Source: Melieria omissa (taxonomy: Eukaryota > Arthropoda > Insecta > Diptera > Ulidiidae). Taken from it: 64,000 bases of DNA. The position numbers were made by a program, and so were the translations under genes. Below, in pieces: positions 21,890 to 32,110 of this stretch. Positions within the stretch are counted from its first letter, which is position 1. The number at the start of each line of letters is the position of its first letter. The stretch lies in assembly GCA_963971225.1 (NCBI GenBank), contig OZ020269.1, positions 98,260,040 through 98,324,039 of the forward strand. The letters are read 5' to 3'. The notes below the pieces were generated by a model. The model searched no databases. It was given only the letters and a program-made list of their open reading frames with translations, and was not told the origin of the DNA.

Positions 21890-22425
21890 ACGGCGTGCAA
21901 ATTCCGACGCTCGACGCTAAGCTGCGGTGTAGAGAACACATAAAAAATAAAAAGGCTGAACTTGAGTTCAAATACAGAAATATGTACTGACTAGTTGGCA
22001 GGAAATCTGTTCTGTCAATACAAAATAAAATTACCATCTATGTCAGCTATGGGGCTGCGCCAGCCAAAGCAATCGAGATATAATACAGCGATTCCTAAAC
22101 AAAGTACTAAGAGCTATTGTGAATGCTCCCTGGTATATCCGCAACAACAATCTTCACCGAAGAAATTTCATCGCTTCAAAAGTAACCTAATCCTAAAAGG
22201 AGGCTTCACAGAACAAGACCATCAGATCTCCTACAATAGTGCCAACTCAACTTATGTTAAGTCATTTGTTTTGCCATATAAACTTTGTTATTAATGTTTA
22301 TGTTATTGTAAGTTTAACTAGAAATTGTTATTCCCCGCATTGACTTTATTATACCAAATGTAAATTCTTTGTTAGTTCATATATTTCTTTGGAACTAGTT
22401 GCAATGTTAATTGAAGAATAAAAAA
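21890..22425 (+). mobile_element. Jockey-clade LINE 3' remnant in unit B
   Basis: Copy of 9390-9925 with the same RT pieces (KAELEFKYRNMY, VLRAIVNAPWYI) and 3' end. Confidence 0.7.
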
Positions 22426-23035
22426 AATGTGTCCTTCCATCGACGACTCGGTCTCAGCTGTTCGAAGACAAACAGAGATAACGATTTTGCAAAGCGACTT
22501 TTTCTTAAATACTCCAAGGGACATTATGTCGTTTCACAACAGTGTCCATGCTTTTGTGTCAGAAAGGCACACCGAGTTCCAGTTTTGTCGGTCAAGAGAG
22601 GTCTCCGCTACTGAGTTGCCTTCCCAGGCCGTAGTAGCACCCATCCTAATACCTTTTTTACCACATACAATGCTTACAAGAATCGACTCTACGTAGTAAA
22701 TTGATTGTTACTACTTATCAGTTTTGAAAATTTAAATGACAAATTTTTGATTTAGTAAATGAAGTAAAATCTTTTTTTTTTGTTCATTTATATAATTCGC
22801 AGATCAACCCTTATCAACATTAGTGTACAAGTATCAGCATCAGTTTGGTGATTTCGAATCGGGTGGAGCATTGATTTGAGTGCCTTATCAGTTGACCTTT
22901 TTGAATAGAGCAAATATTGTTTTAATTAACAATCAACGACTTTAAATTGTTGCAATTGGGGGAACTCCCCACAACGAGAGCTAAAATAGTATCTTTCTGC
23001 AATTTTGTAAAAGTCAGTTTTTTATGGCAAACTAT
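22426..23035. repeat. LINE-derived ancestral segment, unit B
   Basis: Homologous to 9926-10530. After CAAACTATTCAGTTAG at about 23035 the sequence departs from units A, C and D and agrees only with F, marking a breakpoint of the array. Confidence 0.55.
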
Positions 23036-23448
23036 TCAGTTAGTAGGTAAGTAATCGTCGAGAGAAATGTCATCATCGCTACAGAGATCAAGTTCTGCTC
23101 CGTTTTCAAAACACTTTCGTTAAATTTATCAACAACAAAGGGTTGAGAAAAACTTGATTTGTTGTTGTTGCGTGCAAAGCTGCGGCGCCTTTCTAGTAAA
23201 AAATATAATTGCGAAGCTACTGTGGAAAGCAATCATAGAAATGCGCCCTGGAAGATTTGCGTTTTTATAAATGCCACGAATTGTTCGAGCGGCAGTTTTT
23301 AATTTGCACCATTTACATATTTTTCTCTTACTTTTTTTCCTCACATTGTGAACTCTGATCATTTATGGAAAAATGTAATATTTTTGAATTAAGAAAACCG
23401 ACATTACAAAAAACGAGGGAGTTCTGCATTTTGGAAATTCACTATTAT

Positions 23449-23746
23449 CCACGGGTAGCGCGCTGGCTTGTCATACCGAGCGCCCCAGGTTCGCTTCCTG
23501 GCTTGGGATGGAAAAAACACTCATCGCTATCCACATGAAGGGAATGAGAACGAAAAACTGCCAATCGCCGTTCCGATTTGGCGTTAAACTGTAGGTCCCC
23601 GCCCCTTCCCTTTCCCCATCAGCTTGAAATGTGTGCTGTAACATATGTTGGCAAAACAGTGTTGCATACACAGTTCAAAAACGGGTGAAATATGTGGTAT
23701 CACAATGGGCTTTTCAGGCCTTCGAGTGTGTCTCTTATAGAGGCCC
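23449..23746 (+). mobile_element. tRNA-derived SINE (family 2), head slightly truncated
   Basis: GGGTAGCGCGCTGGC (A-box side) and GGTTCGCTTCCTGG (B box with a T-stem-like hairpin) are followed by a body shared with the opposite-orientation copy at 31681-32075. Near-identical copy at 61433-61730; a partial one lies inside the piggyBac-like element at 29569-29745. Confidence 0.75.
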
Positions 23747-24387
23747 AAGAAGGCCTGTAGACATTCTAAGCTTAAACAAATTCTGTAAATTACAGCATAT
23801 GATGTTTCTAGCTGATTTTACACGTAAGGAAAGGGGAATCTCCATTTAATGAAATAAATGTAGCCAGTTAACGCTGCCACATGCACAACGTGCAGTAATT
23901 TTAAGACAATTTTGAAGTTTCGTGACAAAGTAAGCAAATAATTATTTTTGAAATTGTGTGAGAAATTAAATTTTTTTTTAAATAAATTGTGAGCCTCAAT
24001 AAAACTAAAAAAATTACTGGTGTGTAGCTGTTAATATGTTCTTTGAGAAAATAAAATATGAGAAAGTTGTTACACTCCTCTTATCTAACCAAAACCCTAA
24101 AGTGTCTGTAGGTCTGCTTGCGATGAAAAGCGTAAATAATTAACGGTCAATGATGAAATTTTTTCGCTATTTAAGCATTATTTTTCTATTTGAACCGAAA
24201 TTTTGATGCACCGCAATGTAAAACAAATCATGTCACTGCAAAAAGTTATACTAAGGCGTAGTCCGCGGGGGTAGATGAGAGAACTAGTCTCCCCTAGTCA
24301 TTTATTTCATGGAGTAGATTTATCGACAACTGTGTGAAAAGATGACAAGGCATTAAATAAAATGAGAACTGCAATATATATATATAA
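23747..24387. other. Spacer, no gene seen
   Basis: AT-rich with no ORF of note. It ends in (TA)n just before the CTAGCTG repeat. F has a deletion here (near 61985) relative to B. Confidence 0.45.
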
Positions 24388-26225
24388 CTAGCTGGGCCCC
24401 GCGGCTTCGCACGCAAGCTCTCTTTTTTCACCCGATACATATTTTGAACGCATGGTTGAACCCATTTTGATTTAAATAAAAACATATGTCTATTATCTTT
24501 GATGCCAAGTGGTTCTAAAAATTGTGAAGTCAAAAGGCCCTTTAAATCATGAGTTATTCACGTTTACTCTAAACAAAATCTTAACCCTTAGTTTACCACG
24601 GTAGATTTCGATTTTCAAAAATATGAAAAAAACATTGTAATTATTTCCCGATTTAAATGCTTTTTGTCCAAGTTTGATGTCAAAAGGACCAATAAATCGT
24701 GTTTCCATGCAAACTGTTAACCCATTGTTGACCCCGTTACATTTTGATTTTCAAAAAAGTGAAAAACACGTGTCAAATTATTTCTCCCTCAGAGTACTTT
24801 CACAAAGTTTGAAGTCAGTGGCCCCATTAATTCAAGTTTTTTTACAGTTTCGCCATAACAACTTTTAACCGGTCGTTGACCGATTTTAATATTTGGAAAA
24901 AATGAAAAACACGTATCGAGTTATTTTACATTTGAAATACTTTCACCAAATTATAAAGTTAGAAGGCCAAAAAAATTGTTTCTTCATACATACTTTTAAT
25001 CCGTCGTTGATCCAGTTAGATTTCGATTTTGAAAATAATGAGAAACGCGTGTATAATTTTTTTATTTCAAGTATTTTTGAAGTCAATAGGCCTATCGGAT
25101 CATGTTTTTTCGAGTCTACCCTTAAACAAATCTTAACCCATTATTGGTCCAGTTAAATTTTGATTTTCGAAAAATTATAAAATACGTATCGAATTATTTT
25201 TTGTTTAGAGTATTTTCAGGAAGTTCGAAATCAATATGTCTCTTAAATCACTTTTTTTCATACAACACCTTAACACATGTTTTGGCCCTTTACACCCCGA
25301 ATTTCAAAAAACCCCGTCTTAGCGGAGGTTCATTTTTCAAGATGTATCTACAGTTCAAATTTCATGTTTGTATCTTCAGCGGCTTGGGCTGAGCGATGAT
25401 GAATCAATCAATCAATTAGTCAGTCAGTTAGGGCAAACAATCTATGTATATAAAAATGGAGGCGGTACCACGCCCTCTTGTCCAATGCTAACAACTTTCT
25501 TATAGTCGAATTGTGCTACTAAGTGGAAAGTTCGTACCAAGTTTCACTGATGTGTGTGTGTACTGCATAGCTGTTGAATCATAAGAAATGTGCCACGCCC
25601 TTTGACCAACGCCGATCAAATCGCATTAGTAGTATGACACATCTATGAAATGACAGTAGACCAAATTTCAATGCTGTGCGGCTTACAACTCCGAAGCTAT
25701 TCCATTTAAAAAATTTGAGTTGTATGGGCGGTGCCACACCCCCTTGTTCAATACTAACCCCATTCCCTCTATCGAAAGATATGATTAACTGGTAGGTTCA
25801 TACCAAGTTTCATTGATGTACGACTTACAGTTCTGCTGCATAAAAAATGTGCCACGCCCCTTGTTAAACGCCCATACAATTTTAACAGTAGAATGACACA
25901 TCTATAAAACGACGGTACACCAAATTTCAATATTGTGCGACTTACAATTCCGAAGCTATTCCATTTAAAGGATTTGAGTGGTATGGGCGGTGCCACACCC
26001 CTTTGTTCAATACCCACCTTGTGTGACTTCTGGTTCCAAAGTTATTGTCTAAAAATGTATTCTTGTGGTGCCACGCCCCGTTTTCCCGACCTTTCTTCTT
26101 TTATAAACCTTCACGTAACAATTTCAAACAAACCCGCCGAAGTAAGTATCCAAGTTGGTCCAGTCGTTTTCAAGTTATAAGCAGTCGAACGGATGACGTT
26201 TTATTTGTATAAATATAAATACTAA
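24388..26225 (+). repeat. Composite repeat block 3' of gene C (150-bp and 262-bp tandem arrays)
   Basis: Starts CTAGCTGGGCCCCGCGGCTT. From 24500 to 25290 a unit of about 150 bp recurs five to six times, with TTAACCC, GTTGACC, GATTTTGATTTT, GAAAAACACGT and TTTGAAGTC in fixed order. A segment with AAACCCCGTCTTAGCGGAGG and GGCTTGGGCTGAGCGATGAT follows, a kind of sequence common in insect repeats. From 25440 to 26110 there are 262-bp units with GGGCGGTGCCACACCCC. The end (AGTCGTTTTCAAGTTATAAG, then AT-rich) overlaps the last codons of gene C. Homologous blocks: 46045-47690 and 62334 to the window end. Confidence 0.65.
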
Positions 26226-27748
26226 TAATACAAATAATGTTGGCACTAACATGTTCGTTCCGCTAACGGGAAAGTTGTCAATGATGGCGGCCACCTCGGC
26301 GGGTCTGCAACAGAATGCATAGCCCAACGTGGTCTTGCGACGCATCCGGCCAAAGTCGCTGTTCCTCAGCCACTCGATTTCATCGCACATGTCCGTGCAG
26401 AATGTATGCGAGCTTGGCTCTTCGACCTGCAATCGAAAATATTCGTCAAAAAAGTGGTCCAGTTGTTGTTAGATGAGAGTGAATTTGAAACGTACAAAGG
26501 GCGAGTTGTGTGCGATGACCACAAACTCCTCGGCTATGTCCGTTTTCAGGGACTTTATATACGACCAGATGTAGGCCGGCGCATGGACACGCGCATCGGT
26601 GGGTCCCACCGCTAATGTTGTATTTTTGTTGCAATTGCTTTCCATGGCTGGTATGGAAATGCGTCCATCGGTGCCCGTGTAGACCATATAAGTGAAATTT
26701 TGGGCGCGTTCTGCCAGTGCATTCAGGTAAAGACGCCAATTGCCGAGGCGCAGCTGCCGCCACCACATCGTGTTAAAGATGTATGAAAACTCTGATAATG
26801 CTGCCGGCAGCGACTTGTCTTGCAGCAAACTGTCAAGTCGAAGGCGAATGGCAGCAGCAGCGGCTCATCTGATTGAATTATTTTCAGTGATGCGTCAAAA
26901 TCTTTCGGGCTGAATAGATTTGTGATGAGAACAACATTATATGTTTTGATTTTGTACGTTTTGGATTTAAGTTTGCTTGCCTCATAAATGAAAAGTAGTT
27001 GGTGAGATTGTCGATTTGTTTGTGCAAATCAACGTTCAGGATATTGTCGCGCGTCTTATTGGTTTCAATCTACAATAATGCGAGGCACATTGAATTGTAA
27101 TAGTTGAAGATATAATTTAAAAACTGCTACAAACCTCATCCATGATGATCGCTTCGTAGGTGCTGGGCTCGTAGGCCACATAGCTGACGTATTTCAGCGA
27201 AAGCTTGACGATGTCATAGCACACGCCGGCGACTACAACATCCCTTCCATTTGCCATTTCAAAGCCAATGCCGTAGGTGTTGGAATTGCAATTTGGCAGT
27301 GGCTCGTTGCTTTCAAACAAGCTGAACGATGCGGAGTTGCTGTCGCACAGAATGTAGCAATCGTAATCGTTGCAAGAGTAACCGTTGCAAGAGTAACCGT
27401 TGCTAAAAGTTTCGCCTTCCGCGTACGTAATTTTATTTCCATCGCAAAACAGATCGATCGATCGCAAAACAGATTTGCCGATACAATTAGATAATCTGCC
27501 AGGAAATAAAAGTGCGTGAATTTTCAGAAATACACCGGCGAATGTTTTTCTTACAATTTCGAGCTGCAGTAAGCCGTGAGGTATCCGTCAAAATATATCT
27601 TTTCGGTCGTGGCCCTAAAAGAAAGTTTTTGTGATCCAAATGCTTTTACAAAAAGAGGCGACGGTTCGTATATTTCAATGGTACACTGCGAGCATGCTGC
27701 ATCGCCAGCGAAGAGCAAAACGACAGCTAATACAGTCAGACGCTCCAT
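26175..27748 (-). pseudogene. Gene C: subfamily 2 nuclease-like copy with a 1-bp deletion in exon 4
   Basis: Exons: 27555-27748, 27135-27495, 26981-27069, 26496-26909 and 26175-26426. The start is MERLTVLAVVLLFAGDAACS, a 20-residue signal peptide before QC. In exon 4, E reads GACTTTGACAG on the minus strand where C reads GACTTGACAG (near 26836), so the frame is lost just after LLPFAFD and the core and C-terminal domain are not read in frame. The intron after exon 3 begins GC rather than GT. Exon 2 contains a 15-bp in-frame duplication giving NGYSC twice, and a small GATC-rich duplication near 27450-27475. The last codons, from about residue VPTLF onward, run into repeat sequence. Either a young pseudogene or an error; resequencing would decide. 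Confidence 0.72.
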
Positions 27749-27819
27749 TTTCCTTAGGCGGAGATGTTCTCGTTGAAATGCAAACTGAAACTAAACTGGT
27801 CTGTTGTTGTCGGTGATCA

Positions 27820-27826
27820 TTTTATA
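27820..27826 (-). promoter_or_regulatory. TATA box of gene C
   Basis: TATAAAA on the minus strand within GATCGTATAAAATGATC, which is shared with A, B, D, E and F (B with one change). Confidence 0.5.
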
Positions 27827-28489
27827 CGATCCCAATGATAAAAAATAGTAGGGGAGTGCAAATGTGTGTAATCAAAAATGTTGCTGACATAGGCCATCTT
27901 CATGCCCTATCACGAGTCCATGCAAACAATAATGATAACTGCAATAATTTTGCTAGTGTAAATAAACAAAAGTTCAGCATTATTGCTCACATTGCATTTA
28001 ATGTATGAACAAAAGTGTGTGCGAATCAGTGGCAGCCCTTTTATTCATTGAGCTTAAAAACGACTTAACATAAACAAAACATAAAAAATTAGATCGATAT
28101 GAAATTCGCTTTTGTAAACTTTATTTATTCGTCTGTAAATTATACAATTTGAACCATCAAATGTAATTAAAACAAATTAGACACTTCATCTTTTAATATT
28201 CAAGGCTTCAGTGCCACTAATGGTGTAAAATGTATCACTCTCAAAACCTCCTAAACTGTCTCCTAAACAGATCTTTCTCCCAAAAATTGTTCTAAAAGGC
28301 CAAGAATCATCTAAATCTAGAAGAAAATCTCCTGATCTGGACACACTGCATGTAATATTCAAAGAATGATTTTGTTTAAACCAACATTCCAGTGTTATAT
28401 AGTTTTTAAACGAAATATCGTGTTATATAAGACTACAGTGTGAGAAAAAAAACCTAAAATCGTTCAAGCAAGAACTAGTCTTGTTGTAT
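27827..28489. other. Upstream flank of gene C, conserved with D and E
   Basis: No gene. Homologous to 39345-40010, and partly to 49231-49440; the CTTCAGTGCCACTAATGG segment is also shared with subfamily 1 units. Confidence 0.55.
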
Positions 28490-28492
28490 TTT

Positions 28493-28628
28493 AAATAAAA
28501 TTAAATAAAATAAAATAAAATAAAATAAAATAAAATAAAATAAAATAAAATAAAATAAAATAAAATAAAATAAAATAAAATAAAATAAAATAAAATAAAA
28601 TAAAATAAAATAAAATAAAGTAAAATAG
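28493..28628. repeat. (TAAAA)n microsatellite
   Basis: About 25 copies of AAAAT/TAAAA with few changes. A shorter run sits at the equivalent place in unit D (40012-40107). Confidence 0.95.
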
Positions 28629-28859
28629 AAACACTATAAAACACACCAAATTTCACATCTCAATATTTTGCGCGTTTTGAATTTCAAAAAGCACTAAATT
28701 TAGTGCGAAATGCACTAAGTTGACAACAGTGGTCCTTGGACTCGTCTCTATTGATAACCGATAATTATATTACATTGTGGTTTTACCTCTAAGGAAATTC
28801 ATAGGTATGTAGTGCAGGACAAATATCGTCGTAGAGCTATTATGCTGATTGCAGCATAG

Positions 28860-29110
28860 TGGCATTGAGTTGCATGACTGTTCAGCGAGTCAGCGATCGG
28901 TTGATCAGACCATTGTTTGCACAATGTGTAATAGGAGATTTGCTCCAAGTGACTTGATGGACAACAAAGCCTCTGAATGGCTTGAAAAAGTTGGCTCCAG
29001 TTGGTCACACCAAGAGATGACAGGGCGTCCTCAACTTCGTCCTTCCATCGGCGACTCGGTATCAGCTGTTCGGTCTTGCGCCTTTTTCTTAAATACTCCA
29101 ATGGACATTA
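28860..29110 (-). mobile_element. LINE C-terminal remnant in unit C
   Basis: The minus strand reads RKTEQLIPSRRWKDEVEDAL then SSLGVTNWSQLFQAIQRL, resembling the RPRxRWxDxVxxDLxxLGVxNW end of I/R1-type LINE polyproteins. The equivalent segment lies in D at about 40330-40600. Confidence 0.5.
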
Positions 29111-29372
29111 TGTCGTTTCACAACAGTGTCCATGCTTTTGCGTCAGAAAGGAGCACGGAGTTCCAGTTTTGTCGGTCAAGAGAGGTCTCCGCTACTCAAT
29201 TGCCCACCCAGGCCGTAGTAGCACCCATCCTAATACCTTTTTTACCACATACAATGCTTACAAGTATCGACTCTACGTAGTAAATTGATTGTTGCTACTT
29301 ATCAGTTTTGAAAATTTAAATGACAAATTTTTGATTTAGTAAATGAAGTAAAATCCTTTTTTGTTCATTTAT

Positions 29373-30981
29373 CCCTCATCCGACGTTCAAAAAAACTCAC
29401 ACATAAGATGTTCGGGTGATATTTCACCCATATGGTACTTTGCATTGTTTTAATGAATTTTTTGACCAATTATAATACAAAATAATTTGCTATTTTTAAT
29501 CTTTATTATCTTTGTTATCTTACAGATAAATAAGTTAAACAATTTTTCTATATTTTGTTGCAATTAGGGTAGGTCAGGTTATTGTGGATGCCTCTGTAAG
29601 AGACACACTCGAAGGCCTATCAGAGAAAGACCCGTTGTGATATAGTACCACAAATTTCACCCGTTTTTACATGTGTATGTAATACTGTTTTCCGAACATA
29701 TGTTACAGCACTCATTTTAATCGGATGGGGAAAGGGGGCTGTAGTAAACTAAAACTTTGTGTTCACCACATGTATACTTTTTTTCAAGAACTGCAAGCAG
29801 AATATGCCTCTCGATCGTTTTTGGTACCAAATTAGCTATCTTCCAATAGTTCCTTTACTTTTTTACGCTCTGATTTTCTGATAAGGTTAGCAAAAATGGC
29901 TGTATTATGATAAGAAGTCAGCAGGAAGATTTTCCTTTCGTTAACGTTGCTCTGCGCAAAATCTTTAGCTTTACTAAGCTCAAATCTAAGTCTTCAAAAA
30001 AAATTCGCCGCTTGTACTTTTTGTACAAGCCATCCAGATGGAATCGACAGCGATTGGTTTTTCGCTAAAGAGTATAGTAAGTGAACAATCAATTGGTCTT
30101 AAGTGTAAACTACTGCTTTTGACTTATTGTAAAACGATATAATTTCGGGTAATTTGTTGTCACCCACATATCCTGGTTATGATGAAAATTGTTCAAAGGG
30201 GCACCTTCTTCTTGTTAACTTAGTGTGTCCTTTTCATATGACGTACATAGCAGTTGTCGCTAAACCCACTTTTCTCATATATGTCTTATGGGTGTTAACG
30301 AGCTTCATTCTTGATTACAATCATTACGTTCTTGGCGAGTGGTTTTGTCAGAGACAGAATGAAAAATTGGTCTGCCTGTTGTGTAACTCTAGAGATTATC
30401 AAGAGATTCTCCATTCGACTTATAAACACCACTCAAAATTGAAATACCAAACTATGCCTGAATATCACCAACGCTTATCCATGCACTGCCAAAAACTCGC
30501 AAACCTTCAACATTCGTTTTGTCAGTTACTATCTTTAACATTGGTCTTCATTAGCATCTTTTATTACTGACACACGACTTCAAGCACAACGAATTATACC
30601 AACTTTAGTTGAAATAATATAATTGGCTCCTACTTTTCCGTTGAGTTCAGGAGGCCCATTGATCTATAAAAATGTTTTGCCTATAAAAGCAGTACAAAAC
30701 TTTCAATGAAGTGACGTAATTTTATGGCATTTTCTGTATGTGTTACGTTGAGTTTCCATACAATTTGTATATGGGTGAAATATCACCCGAACGTCGCCCA
30801 CGTAATTTTTTTTGTAATCACCGTTATAATCAAAAAATCAATATGTTGTAGATAAGTTCTAAAACTTATACTGGTTTCCTACAAATACAAGAAACCTTAA
30901 TCATTTTGATAAAAATATAGGAAAGTTATAGCATCTCAAAGTTGAAAATGGGTGAAAAATCACCCGAACGACGGATTAGGG
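29373..30981 (-). mobile_element. Decayed piggyBac-like element
   Basis: The ends CCCTCATCCGACGTTC and GAACGACGGATTAGGG form an imperfect inverted pair, flanked by the 4-bp direct repeat TTAT (29369-29372, 30982-30985). The empty site is visible in units A, B and D, where TTTATATAATTCGCAG or a close variant is uninterrupted. The minus strand near 30370-30440 reads GVYKSNGESLDNL, stop, then TGRPIFHSV, matching the GVYKS...LW...GRPIF segment of piggyBac transposases. Three GGGTGA-A/T-TCACCC hairpin motifs (29414-29429, 30773-30788, 30950-30965) lie near the ends. A SINE fragment sits inside at 29569-29745. The transposase is full of stops. Confidence 0.75.
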
Positions 30982-31680
30982 TTATACAATTCGCAGATCG
31001 TCGCTTATCAACATTAATGTACAAGTATCAGCATCAGTTTGGTCATTGCGAATCGGTTGGAACATTGATTTTGGTGCCTTATCAGTTGACCTTTTTGAAT
31101 AGAGCAAATATTTTTTTTATTAACAATCAACGACTTTAAATTGTTGCAATTGGGGGAACTCCCCACAACGAGAGCTAAAATAATTTCTGTCTGCAATTTA
31201 GTAAAAAATCAATTTTGTATGGCAAACTATTCAGTTCTATGGCTGTCATCTATGGCATTATTTACTGTTATCTTGTTTTTTTGGAATATCAGTTGACGCT
31301 CACAAACTCGAGCCACTTTGTACAAAGAAAATGTAGATTTTCCGAAATGTTCGATTTTCTGGGCGTTTTTTGATTCATGTAAAAAGTAAATAAAATAGTG
31401 AATTGCATGTAAAATCCTGAATTTGAAGTAATTCGAACAAGTTTTATTGTAAACGGTTTTATGATGAGTTCTAAAATGTCAAGCTTTGTGGAAACTTGCC
31501 ACACTTTTTGCACCAGTTAAACCCTCTATTGCCCCATATGGCCATAAGGCAGTGTCCACCAAAACCTAGAAAAGTCCACATAAATGTTAATTTTTTTAAA
31601 TGAAATTTTTAGGGCAGGTTATAGATAAGTTAAGTTTTTATTTCTTCAGTTGAAATTTGAACTTCGCGGAAATTAGGTTA
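30982..31680. other. Right part of unit C, homologous to unit D
   Basis: Matches 40840-41510. No gene. D has about 120 bp (about 41512-41640, with the palindrome CCAATATATTGG) that is missing here. Confidence 0.5.
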
Positions 31681-32075
31681 GGTTAGGTTACGGTGGCTGC
31701 CTTTGTATGAGACACACTTAGGCCTATGGGCCCGTTGTGATACCACAGATTCCACCCGTTTAAAAAGCGTATGCAACACTGTTCTTTTCCGACATGTGAT
31801 CCAACACTCATTTCAAACGGATGGGGAAAGGGAGGGAGGGACCTACAGTTTAACGCCGAATCCGAACGGTGATTGGCAGTTTTTCTTTCACACTTGGAGG
31901 TTTTGCCATTGCCTGCCAAGAGCGCACTTGTGCGATTCTTGTAATTCTTATTCCCTTCATGTGGATAGCGATAGAAGTAGATGAGTGTTTTTTCCATCCC
32001 AAGCCAGGAATCGAACCTGGGGCGCTCGGTATGAGAAGCCAGCGCGCTACCCGCTGAGCTATCGAGGTCGGCTTA
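31681..32075 (-). mobile_element. tRNA-derived SINE (family 2), reverse orientation
   Basis: The minus strand starts GCCGACCTCGATAGCTCAGC (A box) with GGTTCGATTCCTGG (B box) 45-50 nt further on. The T-stem pairs but the acceptor stem does not, so this is a SINE head and not a working tRNA. Its other end runs into three TTAGG copies at 31675-31689. Confidence 0.75.
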
Positions 32076-32110
32076 TGTTACTGTAACTTTTTAAATACGC
32101 ATCGGAAGTA

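Noticed and set aside
30154..30570. 138-codon plus-strand ORF
   Set aside because: Antisense to the decayed piggyBac-like transposase, whose motifs lie on the minus strand.
31675..31689. TTAGG repeated three times, like the insect telomere repeat
   Set aside because: Only three copies, at the end of a tRNA-derived SINE; Diptera lack TTAGG telomeres. It is part of the SINE tail.
31995..32072. tRNA gene
   Set aside because: A and B boxes and the T stem are present but the acceptor stem does not pair and the sequence continues into a SINE body. The heads at 15555, 20125 and 23449 were rejected for the same reason.
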